From Apiotrichum sp. Y4204 (taxonomy: Eukaryota > Basidiomycota > Tremellomycetes > Trichosporonales > Trichosporonaceae), in the NCBI GenBank assembly GCA_025531455.1, contig JAMYHL010000074.1:62001-126000 (forward strand): DNA of 64,000 nucleotides, given 5' to 3'. Below the pieces are notes generated by a model. It was not told the origin of the DNA and searched no databases. It saw only the letters and a program-made list of their open reading frames with translations. The stretch's first letter is position 1. Each line of letters starts with the position of its first letter. The position numbers and the translations under genes were made by a program. Shown piece after piece: positions 9,549-19,264 of the stretch.

Positions 9549-12146
9549 CTAGTTGTCATAGATAGGCGTCGACTTGAACATGTTCACGTCGGGCTTGGTC
9601 TGCACCTCCTCGGATCCGCTTCACGTCAGCATTATCCCATAGTTTTCACTCACTAGATGCGGTCCGAGACGAACATGCTCGTGGACACAGGGATCTCAAA
9701 CCCGCTCGTGGCGTTCGAGAGCACGGTACGCGTGCACTCCGCGGCCGGAGCGGCCTTCTTGGTGCCCGGCTTGCCCCACGAGCCCTTTGCGCCACTGGCC
9801 GCCGGCTTGGCGGTCTCAGGGGCGGGGGTAGCCTTGAGCTGGACGGTCTGGAGGCGGCCGCTGTGGGAGTTAGTAGGCAGCTACAGTTTTTCTCGAATCC
9901 GGCTCGCTTCGCCCGCGGCGCGACTCACTCAGGAATGAAGCCAAACTCCATGCGGCCCTCCGAGTCCTTGGTGCCCTGGCAGATGTAAAAGCCCTTGCGC
10001 TCAAACTGGATAATGTCCCACGTCTTGAGGTTGGCGACCTCGGCGGACGCAAGCGCCTTGGTGCGGTACTCGGTCTTGGGGTTGATGACGTCGGTGAGGT
10101 TGTCGTCCTCCTCGAGCTTCTTCTTCGTGATGAGGTAGTCGTACTCGATGAGCACGACGGGGATAAGCGGGTGGCCGGGGCTCGGGGCCGAGAGCCAGGT
10201 CACCTTCTTGGACGTCTTCTTGAAGTCACCCTCGAGGTGCAGCTTGAGGGTAATGGCCTCGACGTCGCCGGCAGCGTTCACCTTCTTCTCAGCGACAAAG
10301 GCATTTCCCCAGTCCATGGCGGTGATCTCCTCGTTGTCGCCGAACGTCTTGGCGTCCTCCTGCTCCATGAGGAGGTTGTTCGAGTACACGAGCTCCTTGG
10401 TGCCGACATCAGGGTTCTTCTTGTGCAGCGGCTTGGTCTCGACCTCGATCTTGGCATCGCGGCCAGTAACGGTCACAGGCACGATCTTGTCCTCGGCGAT
10501 GGCCCAGTAGCGGGGCGCAACGGGGTCAATGACCTTTTTGTTGACAGTCCAGATGCTGTCCCACTCGAGCTGGAGCGTCTGCTGCGACGCGCCCTGGCCG
10601 ACAATGTAGTCCTTGAGACCCTTGACGGTCATGCCGCGCGAGCGGATACCACGGACAGTGGGGAAGCGAGGGTCTCCCCAGCCGGAAACAACACCCTGCT
10701 CGACAAGGTACTTGAGCTTGCGCTTCGAGAGCACAGTGTAGACAAAGTCGATACGGGAGAAGTCGAAGATCTCAATGTGCGGCATGCCGAGGCGCTCAAG
10801 GAACCACGCGTACTGCTCGTGGCGGGCGGCGTACTCGTTGGCACGGAGGGCGTGGGTCACACCGTCAATGTGGTCAATGACGGGACACGCAAGGTCGTAC
10901 ATCGGGTAGGCCCTGTACTTGTCGGTGGTGATGTGGTGCGAGCCCTCAACGTAGCGGTAGATGACGGGGTCGCGCATGGTACCGTTCTTGTGCTTGTAGT
11001 CAATCTTGGCACGGAGCGACCACTTCTGGCCCTCGGGAGTGCCTTCGCACATGGCGTGGAAACGCTGGAGGTTGTCCTCGATGGAGTTGTCGCGGTTCTT
11101 CGACGGGATCTCGGCGCGACGCTGCTCCTTGACCTGGACGGGTTAACAGCGGCCAAGCGCGTCACTTACAAGCTCGGCATCGGTGTCATCCATGAACGCG
11201 TCACCCTGCTTGATAAGGCGCTCAGTGTACTCGCGAATCTTGTCAAAGTGGTCCGAGGTGTGGGTGACCTTGTCAAACGAAACCTCGATCATGGCGAGGT
11301 CCTCCTTGATGGCGTCCTCGAACTCGCCCTCCTCCTTGGTGGGGTTCGTGTCGTCAAAGCGAAGAATGTACTTGCCGTTGTACTTGTCGGCGAAGAAGCG
11401 GTTGAGAATGGCAGCCTTGAGGTGACCAATGTGGAGGTATCCAGAGGGCTCGGGGGCGAAGCGGACGACGACCTTGCCGGGAACAGCGTTGGGGAGCTCG
11501 GCCTCGATGACCTCGGCACGCTTGACCTTCTTGCCCTTGTCGGCGTTCGAGCGCGCCTTCATCCAGCCGTCGTACAGCGCGCGGATGACAGGAACGGTCT
11601 CAACCTGCGTGAACCAGCGGAGGAGGTGCGGGCGTCCGGGCTTCTTGAGCGAGCCAGCGGCGGACGAGTTGGCTGTGGGTTAGTCATGGCAACAAAATGT
11701 GGAAAGTGAGTGTCGTGGTGATTTCAACAAAAGCGGTCCTTTAAGATCTCTGTTTCTACCAGCAGGACGCAGTTCTATACGTACAGCGGATAGCACCCCA
11801 CATGAGCGCATCGTTACGTCCGAACTGCGCGCCGGCAAAGTACGTGCTGCGTGTGAGTTTCGGCATCGCTCCGACAAACTCACCGGTACGCGAGGAAGTC
11901 GTCAAGGGCATCGAGGATGGCCGAGACCTCGACAAAGGGCGTCTTGGCGTCAAACTTGGAGGGCAGCGTAGGGAGCGCGGGGCCGGCCGGCGCCGCAGCG
12001 TCGAGCTTGGCGCGGACGGCGTCGGCGCCCTTTGCGCCGTCGTAGGCCGGCTCGTCGCCGTCCCACACGACCTCGATGTTCTGGAAGGCGGCGAGCGCAC
12101 CCAGGGTAAAGTCCGGCTGGGCTACGAGAGGAAGAGAGAGGGCCAT
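9549..12146 (-). CDS. GUS1: Glutamyl-tRNA synthetase, cytosolic (class I, GlnRS-like archaeal/eukaryotic type)
   Basis: This enzyme charges tRNA-Glu with glutamate in the cytosol. The ATG at 12146 gives MALSLPLVAQPDFTLG and a GST-C-like N-terminal domain (LDDFLAYRTYFAGAQFGRND), the part that in yeast GluRS binds the Arc1 cofactor. The catalytic core has the HIGH motif in FAPEPSGYLHIGHLKAA with downstream RFDDTNPTKE, then WSLRAKIDYKHKNGTMRDPV. The KMSKS-equivalent is TVLSKRKLKYLVEQG, followed by GWGDPRFPTVRGIRSRGMT. The beta-barrel anticodon-binding domain follows, and a short Lys/Ala/Pro linker precedes the C-terminal end FKSTPIYDN. Several short introns are present, including a small second exon near 11790-11850 encoding FAGAQFGRND. 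A 512-codon ORF on the opposite strand is an antisense shadow of this GC3-rich gene. Confidence 0.95.
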
Positions 12147-12545
12147 TTTGGGAAGAGATAGGGAGACGAGAGAGGTGATGACTCGTTTTTCATGCCGTCG
12201 TCGTTGTCGACCGAGATCGAGATCGAGAGAACCAACTTCTGGCAACCTCCACTCTCTGGGAGGTCGAGCGGAATCAAATTTTGAAGGTATTAGAAGTACA
12301 GAAGTGTCAAAAGCTCAATGTAGCCTCACTTGGTGAATACTGAGAGAACAAAATAGCCCGCTCTAATAGTCCATAACGATTTGACTGTGGGTGATCTAAC
12401 GACCTGGAATGCTGAAATCAGTGACGTCGTGTGACATGACATCCAGCTCGGTCATGGACACAGGAGCTCTGGAATGATCAACTGATCATGCTGAGTCGCC
12501 CCCGCCGCATTCAGAACAATACAGTAATGCATGATGCGTGATACC
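12147..12545. other. Intergenic region DUF1746 gene/GUS1
   Basis: About 400 bp separate two minus-strand genes: downstream of the DUF1746 gene and upstream of GUS1. The part next to the GUS1 ATG is purine-rich on the plus strand (pyrimidine-rich on the coding strand). Nothing else is recognisable. Confidence 0.55.
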
Positions 12546-13794
12546 CTAACCCGTAGCTCTAGACGTCCAGTAATCCCCAGGTATCCTTCCCTCTCGTGCC
12601 GACCGGTGTGGTCCCGAGTCTTGCGGACTCCCGCTGTGATCATCACCGCCTGTTGCCCCAGCATCTTCTGTTACAGGGGCTGGTGCGGCCGGCGCTGGCG
12701 ATCTGCTGAGCCCATTGGTACTCGCTGCCAGACGCTGAATATTCGACTGAGTATTCGCCTCTGCCCGAGCCTGCGCCTCCGCCAACGCGTTGACCAGCGT
12801 CCGGACACTCTCCTGAGTCGGCGAGCCTGGAGCTGAGGTGGAGGGTGTGCCTCCTGAGAACAGCCGTGGCGGAATCGGGTTAGGGAGACGGAAGATGAGA
12901 TTAAAGAGGTGAGACGTGGTGATGTTAAAGATAAGCGGCGCGCCGCCAGATCGTCGGCTCCGTGTCCGCGACACGTCGGGGAAGACTCTGCCTTGTGGCG
13001 TCGCTTGATGTCAGTGGAAGAGGCATGGAAATGGCCCAGACTAAACTCACCTCCCAGCAACGGGTCCTCCTCCTCTTCCTCATCAAACCAAACTTCGCCT
13101 TCCTCCGGCACGTTATGGTATCGCGGCCCCTTGCCATGCCGCCGTTGGCGAAATTGGTCTCCAGTCTCGATGTCGACGTCCGGCTCAGCGGCTGGTGTTG
13201 GTGCTGCGGGAGGAAGGAGGAGATCGTCGTATGGGAAGTGATCCGATTTGGGAAGTGTTGCAGTATAGTTGTTGACATAGGAGACCATGAGTGTGGCCAG
13301 CTGAAGGAGAAAGATGGCGATGTCGAGGAGCACGATCCGCGCAAACGACGCAATGTTGGCTGTTGAGGTGAGCATGAGTGCAATTGCGTCGTAGGTCCAT
13401 AACGCACCCTGTCCGACAAAATCCAAAATCAGACCCTTGCCGCTGTTGCTCCCGCTGGAGAAGTCCACGAGATGGAGCAGTACCGCCGCAACGTTCGTGA
13501 GAAGGACAAGAAAGAAGAGCCCGAGAAGAGATCGCGATGGTTGGATAATCGCCGGTGCGCGGATATCTGCCATGTCAGCGAGCTACAAATTACATGTAGT
13601 CAGCTCTGTGGACGCACTAATGTGGGAAACAACTCGGCAGATAAGGACCATCGTATTTGGCGAGTACAAATGCTGCACAAGCGCCAAGGCTTGCATCGTG
13701 CTGGAGAGCTGAGTAATGAGTGACGCTGTTCGATGCAATGAGCGCATGTACATACCGAGACAACGACATGGCGTCGCTGAGGTGCGAACACCAT
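12546..13794 (-). CDS. DUF1746 membrane protein, probable Dsc E3 ligase subunit (Dsc4-like)
   Basis: Four exons (13756-13794, 13618-13708, 13051-13566, 12546-13003) total 1,104 nt and give 367 residues. The N-terminus MVFAPQRRHVVVS plus LSSTMQALALVQHLYSPNTM, LLGLFFLVLLTNVAAVLLHL, GLILDFVGQGALWTYDAI and IVLLDIAIFLLQLATLMV follow the fungal DUF1746 pattern: hydrophobic helices around a G-L-I-x-D-F-x-G-Q motif, then an L-L-D-x-x-x-x-x-L-Q helix. From recalled knowledge, DUF1746 is found in Dsc4/Vld1-type subunits of the Golgi Dsc/Tul1 ubiquitin ligase; that role is inferred here. The C-terminal half is charged (a Glu/Asp run near EEEEEDPLLGG) and Ser/Pro-rich. The last intron (13004-13050) is needed; without it the frame reads arginine-rich noise. 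It is divergent from the Scm3-like gene. Confidence 0.75.
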
Positions 13795-14601
13795 TGTCGG
13801 GCAGCTCAGAGCGCGGATCCAGCCGCGATGAATGCGAGACGAGAGAAGGGCTCGGAGGACGAAGAAGGTGGAGACGGAGGAAGGTGACACGCGCGATGCA
13901 TCAGCATCCTCATGCACGACGTGGTCAGAGAGGCGTAGCGGGGAACCGTCTGGATGCTTTCCGATAGCCGACTAATAAGAAGAATGCAAGAGAGTGGGTG
14001 TCCGAGACGCTTTCGGTGAAAAGAGGGTGTCGTCGTCGGTGTCAGTAATGGTGATGATGAGGGTGATGGTCGTGATGATGGTGTGGCCAATGTCCGATCC
14101 GGTGGAGACCCAAGAAGACGACTGCGCAGTGTGCAACAGGGCGCAGCTGTGGTGGGGTGTTGGATGACATTCCGTTCGCCTTTGTTTTGGCCCCGCAGTA
14201 TGGCTTTTGCCTGCCTGCCTATGTCCTGGGTGGGGCAATTCTGTCTTCCCTCTGCGTGGATCTTTGTCTTCCTTCCTTCCCCTTCTTGTTTTCATTTTCC
14301 GCCACCCAATTTCCTTCAAAACAATCAAATCCACAACCACAACCACAAGTAAATCCAGTCAACCACAGTCAGGAACAAGAACAACCCACCCACCCAACAC
14401 ACACCACCCCTTTGCATCCATCCACCCATCCCATTCCATCCTAATCATCCACATCGCTTCCACAACAACACGTCGACATCCATCCCCTGCGTCCTCGTCA
14501 TGGCAACGCGCAGCAAGATTCTAGCATAGCGCCCGGAACACACACGCACAACTCTTACCCACAACGAGTCGCGACAGAATATCACACACGCAGCTATCGC
14601 C
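13795..14601. other. Divergent intergenic region DUF1746/Scm3-like
   Basis: About 800 bp lie between two divergent ATGs. 14040-14090 is a GATGATG-rich stretch. 14325-14420 is rich in CAACCACA/ACCCACCC-type repeats, probably leader sequence of the Scm3-like gene. No TATA-type box or further gene was recognised. Confidence 0.55.
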
Positions 14602-17600
14602 ATGGAGGGGACGGTGCCGGTGAAGCGGAAGCGGGGAAGGCCGCGAAAGATTGTTGTCGCGACGGACATGCCCACGCCGAACATGCTGCCGGTGGACGTG
14701 CCGGACAAGCGTTTCAACGACGCGCCTCTTGGGCTTCCCGCGCGGTCTCCGCCAGCCAAGCGGCCACGCCTGTCGTCAGCTGTCCCCCGCTCCAGCACAA
14801 ACATGCTCAAATTCACCGACGAGAAGCTCGAGGCGAAACGGAAGCAGTCCCAATCGCGATTGTTAGAGGCATGGGACAACATCTTGAGCAAGTACTCAAA
14901 GGTGCCGCTTACCGAGGACGACGAAATCGACATCTTCACCGGACGCGTGGCAGTGGATCGAGGGCGACTTATGAAGCTTGAGGGACGACCTTTTGGCGAG
15001 CGCGTAACAGGGAATGCGGAGGACGGCGGGGACGAGGATGACGAGAATGACGAGAACGACTATCCTGACGACGGACGACCTCTTGCATCGGAACGCGATA
15101 TCTGGCAAGACGGCGAGGACGAGCTCGGCAGCTGGGACGACCGATCGGAACTGAGCCCCGAGTCTTCAGAAGAACCACAGACCATGGAAGAAATAGAAGA
15201 CATACAGGAGTTTCTTGCTGCGAATGCGCGCATGATGGGAGATCACGATGATGACTGGGAGAGCGACACCTCCGAAGCCGGAATCGACATCACGCGTCTG
15301 GGCAAGAGTAGCTCTCGACCATCGCAACGTACCCAATTTGTTCCCTCCACACCTCTGCCATCGTCCAGGATTCCCGCGAGATACGCAGGCGCACCACCTC
15401 CGCGTGCCACACCGCTGAAGCAGGTTGTCACAGCGCTCGTCGGAGATCCCACCTGGCTCGCCGCCGGCGAGTCCTCAGGGTCGTCAAGTCCGCAGCGAGG
15501 AGAATCATCTCGAAGCCCGTTCGGCCGCGTTCACATGGCACACCAGGCCTTAGCTTCTGCCTCCAGTGATGTGTTCAACAACAGTACTGCTGGCCCGCCG
15601 AGTCGCAAGGGCAAGGAACGAATGGTCGGCGAGATACCAGCACAGGTTGGTGATCCATTTGGACGAACGCTGACTGTCAAGCCTGCCCTGAACCAACGCT
15701 CAGCGGCAGTCTCGCCGGATCCTATGCGAACACTACTCTCGGGTAGCCTGGCACTCCCTCTGTCGCGACTTATCGTCAATAGCGATACGAAGGCGTGTTT
15801 GGCCTGCCTCAATGCCGGGGGCGGTCGCACGGCGAATGCGCTTCGCTGTCCAGGCTCTGGGAAAGCAAATGAATGCTGGTACTTTGAGCCAGCCGCAGAC
15901 ACCACCAAACGGAGAGAGAGCAGGGTTCTTGTGGCACCACGTATATCATGGACCGCGGGACACCATGAGATACTTGTCCGGAATCGATTGGCGCGTTTAT
16001 CAACATCTAATGCTAACCCCGACGCGCCGACACCGGTAATTACCAAAGGCAAGAGGGTCTGGCGCTGCCACAAGTGCACCCATGCGGGGGGGAGCCGCGC
16101 GCGTAATGCACACATGTGCCCCGGCCGCTCCCGCCCGTACCTGTGCGATCCGCAAGCCGCACGCATGATGGCAGGTGGCATCCGCGTCGACGGCAGCTCC
16201 GGCGTCGTCGCGTCCGTCCAGAAGGCAGGCACGACCAAGAACCCGTGGCAGTGTCGCATATGTCGCCACCAGGGGGGCACGCGTGCCGCCTACGCCATCT
16301 TCTGTCCTGGCCGCTCGCGGCCAGCCAAGTGTGATCCGGAGCAGGCGAGATTGCTCGCCGAGAACTACGCGGCACGAGAGGCCGCGTTGGCGGAAAGCGC
16401 TCGCCGGCAGCGTGAGGGCGGCGTCGAGCGTGAGGCCGCTCCTCTTCTCGATGGAGAGCGCGAGAGCGATTACGAGACGGACGACGAACCGCCTCAAAAC
16501 TTGATCATGCGCGAGCTGTGGGCATCGTTCAGGGAGAACGTAAAGGCAGCCGCTGAATTCATGTATGCTGGATCGCCCGACGTGTCTGCAATACCAGCGC
16601 CGGTACTATCCCCGCAAACCACCAAGAAGAAAGCACCGACTCGCAACGTGCCTGCTCAAGCCATTCCGGCGGTCTCAGAGGCTACGCCAGCGAACGGCGC
16701 CCCATACAGGGATGCTCCAAAGCGCGCGCCCTCAAATGCGACTCCTACGAGGGCACCCCCGAATGGCACGGCTACGCAGGCCAGGTCAGCTATCAGCGCG
16801 ACTGGCACAACTCCGACGAGAACGATCGCAGCTGTGACTCGCACAGGTGCATCCGCAACAGCCACACCCAAGGCCTTGACATCGAAGGCAACACCCAAGA
16901 GTCTCACCTCGAACACTGTACCCAAGCGCCTAACCCCGAAGTCAACTTCCAAGATCCCAAGTACGGTAGTCTCGTCAGGTTCTAATCATCGCTCTGCGCA
17001 GGCCACACCTACGAAGTCTGCGCCTGTGAAGATTGCGCCTATGGCGACCGCGCCAGCGAAGATCACGACGACCCCGGTGGGGAGCATACCACGTCAACTC
17101 GCTGCGAACGCAAACGCAACGACGATTTCACCGAGCTTGACTTTGGCGGAGACCTCGCCCAGAAGGGCGACGTCAAAGGCGGCATCGAAACGAGCGAGTG
17201 CTCAAACTCCAACTTTGAACATCACACCCGCACGACCCACGCGTGAGCTGGTTGATCCCTCTTCAGAGCGATCCTCTGCAGACATATCTCCCCCGGACCC
17301 CTCCACACCAATCCCCCATTCCTCTCCCGAGGTGCCTCTTGCTGCTCGGAGGGCATCCACTATCCAAGCCAATCCTTCTGCTGCATCCCGCAGAACAATT
17401 TTTACTCGTCCAGCAACACTCTCGGCTGCTGAGCGCAGCTCAGCAAAACATGGGCCGTCCGATACCAGCTCGTCTGTGGCCACGCCCCAGCCGCGCAAGA
17501 AACCCCCTACGGATGGGAGCACGTCAGTATCGCATCGGGGCAAATCTGTTCCGTCACCACAGCAGCGTCAATCTGTTCCAGTGCCTCGGAACTCATCTTC

Positions 17601-19032
17601 ACCACAGCAGCGGAAATCAGTCCCCTCGGCTTCCAGCCCCACCTCCCCTAAGTCGCAGCGCAAGTTCTGGACGCCGTCTCCAAGCACGTCACCTCAACAG
17701 CGGAAGACTGCCCTCTCCACTACATCGCCTAAGGTGCTGCGTTTTCGTCTTCCTGGTGAATCTGTCGACTCGAACAGTGAACAAGAAGCGAACACCGTGC
17801 ACGGACATCCATCGCCTGGAACATCACTCAAACCCGACGAGGGGAAGCACCTGGCCCAAACCAGCGTCATCCACCCCAAACACACACCTCCAACCGAACG
17901 CCCCATACAACAGGGGACACCAAGCTCTGATGAGAATCGGTCCTCGAGGGCGTCGTCCTTGCCGCTGGTCATCAAGCTTCCGAGCCTCGAAAGTCTGCGG
18001 AGGCGTCTCGCACCGTCACCTTCGACAACTTCCACGGTCTCAAAAGCAAGCTTGTCAACTTCGCCACCGTCTTCCACGCCAGACAAGCTGAGACCAATAG
18101 AAAACACGACGAAAGGACGTACCAAGCTAGCGCTGGCTCCCTCAACAACCCCAAGTGTGTTTGCCACCGGCTCCAGATCCCGCGCCTTACCTTCACCCCT
18201 CACCTCCGTTTCTTCCGCAGACGATATGCGCGAGTCGTCGCCGCCCAAGCCGGGTCACTCATCTAGGGATCCACAACTATCCGCTGCGCCAGTTAAGACC
18301 AAGCTTCCGACGCCACCTCTCTCCTCACCCAAACGCAAGCCCCGCTCTCCGGTAGTGCTCATGCCGCCTCCGCCAATTCCGGAGCGAGAAGAGCTTCGCA
18401 AGGAGGCTGAGGGGGAACTCCCCCAACCATCCCGCAAATGCCGCTCCTTATCGTACGCGGGTGACAACGACCCAGAACCGACTGGAGTCACTATCGTTAT
18501 GGCGTCGCCAGCTAAAACGCAACCCAGGCGCCGCACGGCGAGTGCCGTACCGAGTCGGCAGCGGAGCCAGAGCGACAGCGGCTCGCCTGTTCTGCGCGAA
18601 GAGTCTCGCGTGGAGTCGGATAAACGTCTCTCCCACTCAGGCAAGCGCCGTTCCCTGTCATTCGCGGACAATGACGATCCTGAGCCAATTGAGGCCAAGA
18701 TCGTTAACGGCCCGCCCGTCAGTGTCCAGCCGCGACAGCGTGCGGGCAGTGCTGTGCCAAGTCGGACCCCCAGTGCTGGCATCCCCCGCGCCACGAGTGC
18801 TCAGCCACGCGCCGCGAGCGTCCAACCCCGCGTCAGCGAGCCCATCTCGGGGGACACAACATCCAAGCCCGCCAAGCGCGCACGCAAGTCCCTTCCCGCC
18901 CGGCCCAAGCCCAAGACCACACCACAGCGACCGGCACCGCCTCCGCGGCGTTACCCTGTCGCCGAGTATGTCGAGCCTGATGACGAGCCGTGGGGTCTTG
19001 ATGTAGACTGTGGAGGGCTTGTTGATGGGTGA
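14602..19032 (+). CDS. SCM3: Scm3-like CENP-A (Cse4) chaperone with AT-hook and three Cys4 motifs
   Basis: This is an intronless 1,476-residue ORF. Near the N-terminus, KRKRGRPRK (residues 8-16) is an AT-hook. Residues ~72-125 contain RLLEAWDNILSKYSK followed by DDEIDIFTGRVAVDRGRLM, matching the Scm3 family core (W-x-x-I-x-x-KYS, then DEIDxxTGxxxxDxGxL). This core binds centromeric histone H3 and delivers it to kinetochore chromatin. A long acidic segment follows. Three repeats at residues 399-425, 489-515 and 551-577 share exact spacing C-x2-C-x13-C-x8-C, with WxCxxCxxxGG and CPGRSRP in the second and third; they look like zinc-binding, probably DNA-binding, modules. The remaining ~850 residues are Ser/Thr/Pro-rich and disordered, with a tandem duplication near residues 1278-1388 and the C-terminal end PWGLDVDCGGLVDG. 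Fusion of Scm3 to DNA-binding motifs is known in filamentous fungi. It is convergent with the RING gene. Confidence 0.82.
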   Translation: MEGTVPVKRKRGRPRKIVVATDMPTPNMLPVDVPDKRFNDAPLGLPARSPPAKRPRLSSAVPRSSTNMLKFTDEKLEAKRKQSQSRLLEAWDNILSKYSKVPLTEDDEIDIFTGRVAVDRGRLMKLEGRPFGERVTGNAEDGGDEDDENDENDYPDDGRPLASERDIWQDGEDELGSWDDRSELSPESSEEPQTMEEIEDIQEFLAANARMMGDHDDDWESDTSEAGIDITRLGKSSSRPSQRTQFVPSTPLPSSRIPARYAGAPPPRATPLKQVVTALVGDPTWLAAGESSGSSSPQRGESSRSPFGRVHMAHQALASASSDVFNNSTAGPPSRKGKERMVGEIPAQVGDPFGRTLTVKPALNQRSAAVSPDPMRTLLSGSLALPLSRLIVNSDTKACLACLNAGGGRTANALRCPGSGKANECWYFEPAADTTKRRESRVLVAPRISWTAGHHEILVRNRLARLSTSNANPDAPTPVITKGKRVWRCHKCTHAGGSRARNAHMCPGRSRPYLCDPQAARMMAGGIRVDGSSGVVASVQKAGTTKNPWQCRICRHQGGTRAAYAIFCPGRSRPAKCDPEQARLLAENYAAREAALAESARRQREGGVEREAAPLLDGERESDYETDDEPPQNLIMRELWASFRENVKAAAEFMYAGSPDVSAIPAPVLSPQTTKKKAPTRNVPAQAIPAVSEATPANGAPYRDAPKRAPSNATPTRAPPNGTATQARSAISATGTTPTRTIAAVTRTGASATATPKALTSKATPKSLTSNTVPKRLTPKSTSKIPSTVVSSGSNHRSAQATPTKSAPVKIAPMATAPAKITTTPVGSIPRQLAANANATTISPSLTLAETSPRRATSKAASKRASAQTPTLNITPARPTRELVDPSSERSSADISPPDPSTPIPHSSPEVPLAARRASTIQANPSAASRRTIFTRPATLSAAERSSAKHGPSDTSSSVATPQPRKKPPTDGSTSVSHRGKSVPSPQQRQSVPVPRNSSSPQQRKSVPSASSPTSPKSQRKFWTPSPSTSPQQRKTALSTTSPKVLRFRLPGESVDSNSEQEANTVHGHPSPGTSLKPDEGKHLAQTSVIHPKHTPPTERPIQQGTPSSDENRSSRASSLPLVIKLPSLESLRRRLAPSPSTTSTVSKASLSTSPPSSTPDKLRPIENTTKGRTKLALAPSTTPSVFATGSRSRALPSPLTSVSSADDMRESSPPKPGHSSRDPQLSAAPVKTKLPTPPLSSPKRKPRSPVVLMPPPPIPEREELRKEAEGELPQPSRKCRSLSYAGDNDPEPTGVTIVMASPAKTQPRRRTASAVPSRQRSQSDSGSPVLREESRVESDKRLSHSGKRRSLSFADNDDPEPIEAKIVNGPPVSVQPRQRAGSAVPSRTPSAGIPRATSAQPRAASVQPRVSEPISGDTTSKPAKRARKSLPARPKPKTTPQRPAPPPRRYPVAEYVEPDDEPWGLDVDCGGLVDG
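15796..16334 (+). other. Triple C-x2-C-x13-C-x8-C motif array in the Scm3-like protein
   Basis: Three copies encode cysteines at residues 399/402/416/425, 489/492/506/515 and 551/554/568/577 with identical spacing. Copies 2 and 3 share W-x-C-x2-C-x3-GG-x-R-x2-x-A and CPGRSRPxxCD; copy 1 is more diverged (CPGSGKANEC). The pattern suggests a structural zinc site repeated three times. Confidence 0.85.
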
Positions 19033-19264
19033 TGAACTCGATCCAGCGCGACGCTCCGCCGCATTATCTTCCGACGTCGACACCTCTCCCCACAACACAA
19101 GTTGTACCACAATCCTTGTAGCGTAGTAGCACGCCCCGTCGCCTCGCATCCCCGCATCTTCATAGATGGAGCGCGTGTCATGTACTGCCGACCGCCGATG
19201 TATGCGATGTATGTGTGTTCATGAAGTTTATTATACAGTAAATGTACAGAAAGATCTACAACGC

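Noticed and set aside
10171..11709. 512-codon plus-strand ORF
   Set aside because: It lies antisense to the glutamyl-tRNA synthetase exons; GC3-rich coding often leaves open antisense frames. Its product is Val/Leu/Asp-rich without domains.
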